A stretch of DNA of 64,000 bases from Parastagonospora avenae f. sp. tritici 18332-5 (lineage: Eukaryota; Ascomycota; Dothideomycetes; Pleosporales; Phaeosphaeriaceae). The stretch is taken from positions 40,893-104,892 of the forward strand of contig JAFJTR010000099.1 of NCBI GenBank assembly GCA_022559985.1, given 5' to 3'. A model generated the notes under the pieces. It saw nothing but the letters and a program-made list of their open reading frames with translations. It had not been told where the DNA came from and made no database searches. Positions 55,683-64,000 of the stretch are shown piece after piece (position 1 is the first letter of the stretch; each line of letters starts with the position of its first letter). Position numbers and translations under genes: made by a program.

Positions 55683-57112
55683 ATGAGCAAGGGACGCGTC
55701 TGTTTGGCCTACTCTGGTATGAAATCACCCCACAATCCCATACAAATTGTCAAACTCAGCAATGCACCATCCCAAACAACATTTACTGACCTGACTCATA
55801 GGCGGTCTTGATACCTCCACGATTCTGAAATGGCTCATCGGTAAGATAGCTTCCAGTATACAGCTACTGGCCACCAGCTGACACCTCCGCAGAGGAAGGT
55901 TATGAGGTCGTGTGCTTCCTTGCCAACGTCGGCCAGGAAGAGCCCTGGGATGAGGTCGAGAAGAAGGCCCTCAAGATTGGTGCGCTGAAGATGGTCATTC
56001 TTGACCTACAGAAGGAGTTCGTCGAGGAACTCTGCTTCCGCGCTGTACAGTGCAACGCTTCATACGAGGGCCGCTACCTTCTCGGAACCAGCTTGGCTCG
56101 TCCAGTCATTGCCCGCGCACAGATCCGCGTTGCCCAACAAGAAGGCTGCGGCTTCGTCTCCCACGGCTGCACTGGCAAGGGCAATGACCAGGTCCGCTTC
56201 GAGCTGGCATTCTACACACTTCAGCCTACCATCAAGGTCATTGCACCATGGAGGCTGCCAGAGTTCTGCGACCGCTTCAAGGGCAGGCAGGATCTGTTGG
56301 ACTATGCTGAGAAGCATGGCATTCCAGTCACATCCACTAAGGCTAAGCCGTGGTCCATGGACGCCAACCTGGCTCACTGCAGTTACGAAGCTGGTAGGAC
56401 TACCAAAACTCCAAATCAAGCTGAGCTAACACTCACAGGCATCCTCGAGGACCCCGACGTCTCTCCTCCCGATGACATGTGGACCATGACCGACTCGCCC
56501 CTCAACGCCCCCAACGAGCCCACCGACATCACCGTACACTTCGAGAAGGGCATCCCCGTCAAAGTCGTGACCCCAGAGAAGACCTACACCGACTCCGTCG
56601 AGCTCTTCGTCGCACTCAACAAGCTCGGCTTCACGCACGGCATCGGCCGCATCGACATCGTCGAGAACCGCTTCATCGGCCTGAAATCCCGCGGCTGCTA
56701 CGATTCGCCCGCCATGACCATCCTCCGCCTCGCCCATCTCGACCTCGAAGGCCTCGTCATGGACGCCCAGGTCCGTAACCTCCGCGACCAATTTGTCTCG
56801 CACAACTGGAGCTACCAGCTGTACAACGGCATGTACTTCAGCCCCGAGCGCGAGTTCATCGAGAACAGCCTGGTCTTCAGCCAGCGCCGCGTCAACGGCG
56901 AGGTGCGCATGAAACTGTACAAGGGCAATGCGTATGTGCTCGGCCGCTCGAGTGCGACGGAGAAGCTGTACTCCGAGGAGGAGGCGAGTATGGATACGTT
57001 GGATAACTTCAGCCCGATGGATACCACGGGCTTCATTGCGATTCAGAGCATTCGCTTGAAGAAGTACGGGCTGCAGAAGGCGGAGGAGGGGGCGAATATG
57101 AGCCGTGCTTAG
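55683..57112 (+). CDS. ARG1: argininosuccinate synthase
   Basis: Four exons, 55683-55716, 55802-55840, 55893-56393 and 56439-57112 (phases checked), encode 415 residues, the usual family length. It condenses citrulline and aspartate with ATP to argininosuccinate in arginine synthesis. The P-loop-like ATP motif AYSGGLDTS is split by the first intron between Ser and Gly. Also seen are FLANVGQEE, the SHGCTGKGNDQVRFE signature, citrulline/aspartate-binding residues around SMDANLAHCSYE, and GIGRIDIVENRF. Two very small first exons hide the true start from simple ORF calling. The gene is intact and ends in TAG, which shows that TAG is used as a normal stop in this genome. GC-rich third codon positions suggest high expression. 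Confidence 0.95.
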
Positions 57113-57666
57113 ATGGAAAGACTTGAAGTCATGAGTTATGAGAGGACTGGATCAAAAGGTTCATGGAGTGAAGGGCGAAAAGTGATAGATATCCCGGACT
57201 GATGCTGAAATTTCATCTGGTCTCAACACTCGGTCGTACTGCTGCATCGTGGCAACGTCTCGTGACGTCTATTGAGTGCTCTGGCTGAATTCATGCAATA
57301 TGTCCATGTGCCCATGATATATTCCAGCAGACAGCACCACAAAGCATGCCAACAACACTGCCTGTCATCACTTGAATCAAACAGCGTTTATCTGACTCCA
57401 TCCCGCCTTCTTCGCAAAGCTATGCTGCTAGGTCGTTGCGCAGATATTATAGCGTCGAGAGAAGCAGACGACTTGACAGCGTAAGGTCCTTCTTTGTTAC
57501 ACGCTCCAGTACTTCATACAGTGGCGATGATTTGGAACAAGCGACCGAGCTGCTTTGTCGCAACCTCGAACATATCATCTTTGTATCTAGCACTCGAAGC
57601 ATGACCGCCATTCCTGCATTCAAAGTACAGTGATGGAATCCGTAACTGTAGAACCAGACGGCAGCC
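57113..57666. other. intergenic region, nothing recognised
   Basis: About 550 bases between two plus-strand frames. A 109-codon frame on the minus strand overlaps it and the next gene without domain support. Confidence 0.35.
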
Positions 57667-58215
57667 ATGCGAATTGAAGACGCAGACCTGGCGTTGGACG
57701 ACCACAAAGTCCCGTTCGAGTACCGCTTAACCATCATCATCCGATGCTGGAACATCATCGCGCCTGAAGGCGACATCGGGGATTGGCCGCCAGAAGTATT
57801 ATATCACCCTACGAGACTGGCCTTAGTGACTGTCGATGAACATAAAGCTGTTCAACGAGACCTGACGAGAGAATGCCGGCGTCGACTTGGGTGGTTTCCA
57901 AAGAGTGAGCCGGGTGTTGTTATGTGCGATATAGCTACATTGTACGCAAGGTGTGCCGACTGGGGGACGGATGGGGATGGGAGATTTGCTGGAGAATTAT
58001 GTGAGGTGTATCAAGGTGGCTGCCAGTCTTCGATGTGGTGGGTGGTTACACCGAAGGTGCAGGAGGGGATGAGGAAGAAACGGAAAGGTACAATAGGTGA
58101 AGATCCGGAACAACCTGGGAAGATCACGGAAAAGGTCTTGGGAAATGAAACTCGTAATAGAGCAGAAACGAGGTACTTTGGCCCTTCAGATGACGAAGTA
58201 GCTTGTCTCATTTGA
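57667..58215 (+). CDS. hypothetical protein
   Basis: Single-exon frame of 182 residues with balanced composition: a Trp/Ile-rich core (YRLTIIIRCWNIIAPEG), an Arg-rich helix (QRDLTRECRRRLGWF) and a lysine-rich tail. It has no signal peptide, membrane segment or recognised domain. The start ATG is preceded by stops in frame, so the N-terminus is as given unless an upstream exon exists. It could be a lineage-specific protein or a fragment. Confidence 0.4.
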   Translation: MRIEDADLALDDHKVPFEYRLTIIIRCWNIIAPEGDIGDWPPEVLYHPTRLALVTVDEHKAVQRDLTRECRRRLGWFPKSEPGVVMCDIATLYARCADWGTDGDGRFAGELCEVYQGGCQSSMWWVVTPKVQEGMRKKRKGTIGEDPEQPGKITEKVLGNETRNRAETRYFGPSDDEVACLI

Positions 58216-58657
58216 ACGAGTGAAATATCATTCACCACATTTAGGTCCAAGCTTGCGTGAAAAGAACTTAGGCTGACAGTTCCACTAGTTCGATAACCTC
58301 TACATACTTGAACACCGAGCCTCTAGCTCCTCTAACGCAATACCCACCTCATCATAGCAAGACAAGGGTAGGCCTCAACTTGACTAAATCCACCCACTAC
58401 TATCCGCCGCCTGCCACTTCAGGGAGCAAAGTCCGCTCCACCACACCGGTTCCTCAATAATCTTTGTTAATCGATCCTCCTGAAGACCTCGGTCACATCG
58501 AAAGCGTCTTGCGCGAATAGTAGGCTCTACCATATACACGTTCGAATCTGTGCCATTCTCTAACAATCATCGTAGCTCCACTCATCTACCACTCCGTCAA
58601 CCAGTCACTCATCCAGCATCTCATACTCAGAAAATAAGCGAATCATTTTTTTGTACC
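58216..58657. other. intergenic region, nothing recognised
   Basis: About 440 bases between the previous frame and the pseudogene that follows. No feature is recognised. Confidence 0.35.
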
Positions 58658-60132
58658 ATGACCGATGATACCCTCCACTGTTTTACGGACCGAATAAAGA
58701 AGAACTGGAATATAGGTTGGTGGTCCATGAAAAGTTCTGTCCGCGAACATTTCCCTCCAGCGATGGTAAAGGATGTGTTATGGGACAACGATGGCTTCCT
58801 TAATGCCATGTATGAGCTGTCCGACAAGACCAAGCATGGCTACGAGACTGCCTATGCCTACTTGAGCTCCGTATAGACTCAGCGTCTAGCACGACATGAG
58901 CGTGATGGCACGAGTGAAACCACTTTTCTGACACAGGAGGACATCGAACTGGCCTGTGCTCTACTAGAGGATCTCAAAGTCGCTTTGAAGAGCTTTGGTG
59001 TTCGAACAGCCGAACAACTCTTCATCGACAGGCTTCATCCTGAGAAGCAACCTTTTAAGGATACTCCAGAGTTCCTTCAGTGGCTCGTTCCTCTCATTCC
59101 CGAGCTTCGCAACCTGAGTGAGCTCCGTACACGTCTCACATATCAAGACTTCGTTGAGCAATTCGCTATCGAATTCGACGAGAAGGCAGTGTTATCTGAG
59201 GACTTGACGGTGAAGCGCTATATCAACAAGTTTGACCTGCGCAAAGCCTACGAGGCGCTCAAAAAGGAGCACAGCATGTTTCACGAGCCGCGAGCTGATG
59301 CGGAGAAGTCTTTGGGGATTGAACGAACTGTTGCGGCCACCCGCTGATCGGAATGATGAGACTCAAGGACAACCTCAACCTACGGAATTTCGCAAGATGA
59401 ACCTCACTTCGCTTCTCAACTCTGGCCCTCAGGCTTTAGGCACCCCGATGACACTGCCTCACCACTCCAACGATTCCTAAAGACCAGACCGTCCCCGATG
59501 ACACTGTCAGCTCGCATTCCAACCACACGGCCGAGGGCGATAATGGGCGCTTCGACGGTAACCAGCAACTTTCTCCACTGAGCGAGACGGCCTTTGACTA
59601 ACTGCTATTGTCCAGCTTTGTGGACATTTCCAAATTTACTGTGCGGTTCTCCCACTGTGATCACAGCGCTCTGCCCCCTTCTCGCCTTCCAGGTCTTGGC
59701 CCCCATCCGCAGCCAAAGGAGCCTAACCCGCTCTCACAAACTGCTTCGCGGACTCTCCCGCCACTGAGTGTAGCGCTACAGACGCCAGGTCAGACTGGAA
59801 AGGCACTGACTAAGACTTGCCCATCTGCTCGCGGCACCCCCTATCTGAGCCCTCGATCAGGCTCTATGCGCCCTTCCCGCCGGGATCGTTCAGGAAACCG
59901 GCATAGCGACACTGGAGAAGAAGACCATGTTGAGTATTAGGGCCATGTTCTGACGTTTGGCAAGACGCAAGAGCTTCCAGACCATTTGAACGCTGAACAG
60001 CGTTGAGGACTGTACGATATGCAGATTGCGATGGCAGAGACTAAGTATCGGATGCTTTATAAGAATGCTTTCTTCATGTGCATGCGGCAGGAGTTGGAGT
60101 TCAAGAAGCGTCTGGAGGAATTTGGAGGTTGA
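58658..60132 (+). pseudogene. unknown large protein, multiply broken
   Basis: The ATG at 58658 starts a globular-looking sequence (IKKNWNIGWWSMKSSVREHF). It passes through TAG at 58874-58876 and continues in phase (TQEDIELACALLEDLKVAL, then FVEQFAIEFDEKAVLS) to about 59,345. Two frame changes (near 59,345 and 59,470) lead to a Ser/Pro-rich segment that carries TAA at 59599-59601, TAG at 59938-59940 and TGA at 60004-60006, before a final helix (MLYKNAFFMCMRQELEFKK) and TGA at 60130-60132. Each segment looks like protein, so this was once one gene of about 490 codons. I do not recognise it. It is about 2 kb from a decayed transposon. Four in-frame stops plus two shifts make function very unlikely. 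Confidence 0.6.
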
Positions 60133-60877
60133 TGGGGCGATGGGTGAAGATTGGTTGCTTGATTGCTCGTTTGCCAAAAGAGGTAAAGACAGGGCCCAAG
60201 ATCGTGGGTAGGTGTGGCATACAGTGAATGCTGTTGCACACATCATGTCCACTTTTTACATGGGGACATCTTGGGCGTACGAGTAGCTACCCAAGTAGTG
60301 ATTTAAGCTCGCGAATCAGGGGATAGCATGCGGGGGAATATGTCAATTCAATATCTTCCCAGGAAAAACTTTGTTACCTATCTTTGTTCCTGATCGTCAT
60401 GGTTCAAACGGAAGCCTCCACTTACACTTTCAGTTCCTAACCTTGAAGGTCGCGATGCGAGACGGACCTTTGCCCAGGTGTTGGAAATTTTCACCAACAT
60501 TCAACTCTCGTGGCTCTTCCATTGTATAAAATGGCGTGATGGCCTGTTGTATCGCTATATTTACAATGTGCACCCGCCTTCACCCTGACACTAGTGCGCT
60601 TTGTCCGTTTGTCGGCGGACCGTGCACGAGCGGAAATCCTGCCACCGCTGCGGCGCGCACTTAAACTTCTTCCACCTGACGAAATTCTTTTGTCGACCAC
60701 GTGGACTGAAACTGAAGGACTCAATAAATCAATACTCAATACCGCCAACTCATCGACTACATAACGTCAGAAGTACGGTAGTATCACAGCTGCCATAACA
60801 TCTCAGGCACAAACAGAGACGCAAAACACGCACCTCACGCCTTGCAACAAAACCCACAAAGTCCGCCCTCTATCAAG
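60133..60877. other. intergenic region, nothing recognised
   Basis: About 745 bases upstream of the next gene. It contains a probable promoter with CA-rich leader at 60,800-60,870. No gene or repeat is supported. Confidence 0.35.
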
Positions 60878-61534
60878 ATGGACCCTACTCAATGGGCCAA
60901 GACCGAGGCCCTCGGGCAGGTCGAGAATGCCTTCGCGCTTGGCCGGGGCAATGCCCACACTGCTCTGTCAGCCGATATCCATCCAAAGAAAAACGGCAAC
61001 AAACCACAAAAGCGGCCGACTGGCTTCTCACAGCACCTAGCGGTACTCTCAACCGTATTCGAGAGTACTGAGGTTTTGTGCACAACATTACGAGAAATGA
61101 TCGCCGCGCGACAAGCGGGCAAGACAAGTGGAAAGGGCAGCGCACTCTATGTCACCATTGCGGACATGCAGGCTGCGATAGATTGGTTTGAAGAGCAAGA
61201 AGCAATTCCCACGGTACTTGAGCGTAGAGAAGCTGGGGTAACACCAACTGGTCCCGGCCATATTCGCGACGATTCACTGGACAGAGATGAACACGGCGAT
61301 GGCCCAGATAATCAGGCTCGCTATTCGCCAATTCCGCCTCCAGGTCAATCGAGCCGACTTAGCTTTGGATCAATCTCTAGCCGTGCGGAGCAACCTAGCA
61401 ATCTGCACATCCGACATTCCGGCCCCGTCACAGTTGGCGCATTGAAGCGGAGCCACGAGGACTTCGAAGAGGAAGAGGTCAATCCCAAAAGTGTGGAGAA
61501 CATCAGCAGCAAGCGGAAGCGCGCCAGGATCTAG
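60878..61534 (+). CDS. hypothetical protein with C-terminal basic (nuclear-type) motif
   Basis: Single exon. The ATG at 60878 (context AAGATGGACC) gives 218 residues; an in-frame ATG 12 codons upstream is possible. The N-terminal 120 residues look folded and helical (GFSQHLAVLSTVFESTEVL, then YVTIADMQAAIDWFEEQEA). The rest is disordered with Ser, Pro and charged residues, and the last residues (SSKRKRARI) form a classic basic nuclear-localisation-like signal. No named domain is recognised. The frame is intact. Confidence 0.5.
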   Translation: MDPTQWAKTEALGQVENAFALGRGNAHTALSADIHPKKNGNKPQKRPTGFSQHLAVLSTVFESTEVLCTTLREMIAARQAGKTSGKGSALYVTIADMQAAIDWFEEQEAIPTVLERREAGVTPTGPGHIRDDSLDRDEHGDGPDNQARYSPIPPPGQSSRLSFGSISSRAEQPSNLHIRHSGPVTVGALKRSHEDFEEEEVNPKSVENISSKRKRARI

Positions 61535-61724
61535 AGGTCTACAAAAGGCAGGAGCTCGAATCCCATGGGCGATGAGAGTATCATGAACCACCTGCAGGAT
61601 CTCTCCGACTTGGAGGACTCTAACGGACGTCCGCGATATCTTGATGATGACGATGACTGTTGATACGGCAAAGGTGAGGTTGAATCAAGTGACGGTCGTT
61701 GCAGAAAGTTGAGGTAGATGATTT

Positions 61725-62081
61725 TTGATTGATTCGAGGAGGCGGGCTGCAGCTCGCGTACGAACTGAATCCCACCCCACGGCACGGGCCACACACGTGG
61801 TCACGTGCTCGCCACGTACGTACGGTGGCTCGAAACTAAGAGCAACCAACAATGACACACTAGCAAGACGTAGAGCGATCAGCATCGGCGGACTGGCTCA
61901 AGCCCTGAGTCATGTTACTTTCGATGAAAGATATCCGATTCCGATAGGTGCATCGATTGATGAGAAGCTGCAGATGCTGCAACTCTTGAAAAAAAGGTCA
62001 GAGGGCAAGACCAGTGAGCTTGAATACAGGATTTTGATTGCGCAGATTGAGAAGAGGAAATGCAGGCAAGCCAGCAAATGA
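61725..62081 (+). CDS. short hypothetical frame, possibly a fragment
   Basis: A 118-codon frame. Its last 60 residues look like real protein (ALSHVTFDERYPIPIGA and SIDEKLQMLQLLKKRSE), whereas the first half is Arg/Thr-rich and looks like noise. It may be the last exon of a gene whose upstream part is missing, or a relic cut by the adjacent transposon. Confidence 0.3.
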   Translation: MIDSRRRAAARVRTESHPTARATHVVTCSPRTYGGSKLRATNNDTLARRRAISIGGLAQALSHVTFDERYPIPIGASIDEKLQMLQLLKKRSEGKTSELEYRILIAQIEKRKCRQASK

Positions 62082-62142
62082 GCTATTCGGGGAGTGATCT
62101 GATTGTCTTTAGAAGCGCACTAAGAAGTTAATAGAGGGCTGC

Positions 62143-62197
62143 TGAGATTTGTCCCCAAGGTTTTGAGATTTGTCCCCAAGATGAGATTTGTCCCCAA
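62143..62197. repeat. three direct copies of a 16-mer at the transposon edge
   Basis: The exact 16-mer TGAGATTTGTCCCCAA occurs at 62143-62158, 62164-62179 and 62182-62197. It lies about 320 bases upstream of the MULE reading frame. It may mark the element terminus or a transposase-binding array; the matching end would lie beyond the right edge of the window. Confidence 0.75.
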
Positions 62198-62514
62198 CGC
62201 TAGTGCTAGCCGAAATTAATCACTTAACATGGCTTAGTGTGTAATTTTTCAACATAAAGTCTTCGCAACGGATCAAGCATATAGACGTGTTGTCAAATAT
62301 CACGGGTGCTAAGAGATCCTTAAGCCTAACGATGCCTAACAACCGACTCAATCCTACTTCGGCCTTACTCGCACGAGAGCATGTACATCTCTATAGCACC
62401 TTAATCAGACAATAATACAACAAATCATCACATCATTAATCATATCCTATCAGGTCACATTAATAATCTGACGAGTGTTAGGTGTGGCTCGTCAATCTAC
62501 GTTCGCATCCTACC

Positions 62515-64000
62515 ATGGAAGATATAGCACCCCCTCCCGACCTGCTCTACAGCTTATATGAGGAAGCGTACAACGCGCTCAAGACCCATGGCATGCAGCA
62601 TAGCTACGGCTTCGTCCTTAAGCGAAGTTAGCCTCACAATTCAACTGTTAAGACACGCTATTACTATCATTGCAACTGTTTTAGACATAACTATTAGTTG
62701 AGCGCAAAGGTTTTAAGCATAAGTACACGCTCTACTGGATGCCCTTTTAAGCTTGTTATCTTCACGACAAAGCACAGCAATTAATAGAAGTTAGAAGTAC
62801 AAAACAAGGACTATAACTATCCTTAGTCAATTAACTCGAGCGCGCACAATGTCTACCGCAGACGCACACCAGCACAGAAGGAGATGATAGAATCAATGAC
62901 CCATGCTGGCGTGCGCCCTATGCAGATACTGGCTGCCATCCAGAGAGAGGATCAGGACACACTAGTATCTGCCACTGATATCCGCAGCGAGAGGAAGACT
63001 ATCAGAGAGAAGCATCTTAATAGAAGAAGCCCGGTAGAGACGTTGCTAGACGACCTGTCTACGACAGACTGGATCTTTGCTGTTAAGAAGGACGACAACA
63101 ATCGCGTCCAGAACCTCTTCTTCGCCCACCAGAAGCAGGTCGAGCTTCTTCTAGCGAATCCTGATGTCCTACTAATAGACTGCACATACCGAACTAACAA
63201 GTACAAGCTTCTACTACTACATATACTAGGCTGCACTAACCTGCAGACGTTTTTCTCTGCAGGCTTCTGCTTCCTCAGTAACGAGACACATGCAGACTAC
63301 TATTAGGCAATCGCGAATTTCCTCCATAAGACTGGTGTGCCACAACCACGTGTATTTATCAGCGATCAGGAAGAAGCATTAAAGATGTCAGCTCGCTCGC
63401 TACTTCTAGGAGTTCCTCAGCTCCTGTGCGTATAGCACATTAACAAAAACGTTCAGACGAAAGCGCAACAAACGTGGCGAGACGCTAATAGTGTGACAAA
63501 AGAGGAAAAGCAGAGGATCGCTGAACAAAGAGCTTTGTTTATGAAACGCTAGACTTAGGTATGCTAGCCCTTATTGTTGGGAGCGCTCTGAGAAGACGCT
63601 TCTATATCACGTAGTCCTAGGCTAACTAGAGCAGTTAGTCTACGCGAAGAGGCTATTAGAGTTCCAATTCAAATGGAACGATTTGCTTAAAGATTACAGT
63701 CACCAGTCAGAGCTATGCAGGTACCTGCAAGAGAATCAATACCTAACACGCACGGAGTGGGCAGCTGCGTGAACCTCTCATCACCGGCATTATAACACGA
63801 TTACAAGCTCACCAGTTGAAGGGATGCATAAGGTCTTAAAAGACTACTTAATGACTTTAACAGGCAACTTGCTTCGTGTCGTTAGGAGGATTAAGCAGAT
63901 GGTTAAGAGCCAATACAACAAGTACAGAAAGGAGATCGCTTCTTCGAGACACAGCACCAAGTTTCAGCACAAGCTCGAGTCCATGCCATTCCTGCCTCCT
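62515..64000 (+). pseudogene. MULE transposase, RIP-like nonsense mutations
   Basis: From the ATG at 62515 one phase runs to about 63,570 with no shift. It opens with a FAR1-type start (LYSLYEEAYNALKTHGM, later KTRYYYHCNC and GCPFKLVIFTTKHS), then the MULE transposase core: LLANPDVLLIDCTYRTNKY with the first catalytic Asp, GFCFLSNETHADYY, and FISDQEEAL with the second. Stops in this phase lie at 62629 (TAG), 62695 (TAG), 62782 (TAA), 62785 (TAG), 62824 (TAG), 63304 (TAG), 63433 (TAG), 63550, 63556 and 63565 (TAG). One frame change near 63,580 leads to the C-terminal part (SSPVEGMHKVLKDYLM), with TAA at 63623 and TGA at 63770. Several stops replace expected Trp codons. Confidence 0.8.

Larger units (their letters stand above)
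62143..64000 (+). mobile_element. decayed Mutator-like element (MULE), left part
   Basis: The element probably starts near the 16-mer repeats and continues past the right window edge, so length and second terminus are unknown. It contains one transposase reading frame with FAR1-like and MULE signatures (described separately). AT content is higher than in neighbouring genes, especially at 62,200-62,480, and nonsense mutations of the TGG-to-TAG and CAR-to-TAR type are frequent, as expected for an element hit by RIP. Confidence 0.75.

Noticed and set aside
55683..57112. Possible reassignment of TAG/TAA to glutamine in this genome
   Set aside because: Argininosuccinate synthase ends in TAG, GT34 and GLO1 in TAA, and several intact genes in TGA, all at the family-typical length, so all three codons act as normal stops.

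Overview
The window is nuclear DNA of a filamentous ascomycete, most likely a Dothideomycete of the Pleosporales type. Three things point there: short (about 45-100 bp) GT-AG introns, compact genes on both strands, and lineage-typical families (Clr5/ankyrin, 2EXR-like, secreted L-amino-acid oxidase, Zn2Cys6 regulator). The species call is inference; no search was run.

Layout. 0-3 kb: a broken Clr5-ankyrin gene that runs off the left edge. 5-6.2 kb: a GT34 Golgi glycosyltransferase. 7.3-12.8 kb: an unknown pseudogene, a 2EXR-like gene and a 2EXR-like gene with an in-frame stop. 13.6-20.5 kb: a metabolic block holding an alpha/beta hydrolase and an SDR reductase that share a promoter, then a secreted L-amino-acid oxidase and a secreted RidA-type imine deaminase. 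20.8-28.5 kb: lineage-specific genes, several broken, and a Zn2Cys6 regulator. 29.7-34.4 kb: three small, probably mitochondrial proteins around a MOSC/flavin reductase/2Fe-2S fusion. 35.4-39.8 kb: FMP52, 3-phosphoglycerate dehydrogenase and two-domain glyoxalase I. 40.7-45.6 kb: a roadblock-like protein with a suspicious stop and two disturbed unknown genes. 46.2-57.1 kb: a conserved core of GT32, VPS27, a DOA4/USP8-type deubiquitinase (divergent from VPS27) and argininosuccinate synthase. 57.6-62.1 kb: unknown genes and a multiply broken pseudogene. 62.1-64 kb: the left part of a decayed Mutator-like (MULE) transposon with direct repeats at its edge.

Two themes stand out. First, the oxidase releases imino acids outside the cell and the neighbouring RidA-like protein, which also has a signal peptide, belongs to a family that hydrolyses them; together they look like an extracellular amino-acid scavenging pair. 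Second, ten gene-like loci keep their coding character straight through one or more in-frame stop codons (19 listed here). Nearly all can be explained as CAA, CAG or CGA turned into TAA, TAG or TGA. The MULE shows the same signature, including TGG to TAG. RIP-like mutation is the simplest explanation, but stop-codon readthrough or A-to-I RNA editing are testable alternatives. A separate set of frame breaks sits on homopolymer runs and may be sequencing error. The conserved housekeeping genes in the same window are intact. Exon borders given below were checked for phase by hand where stated.
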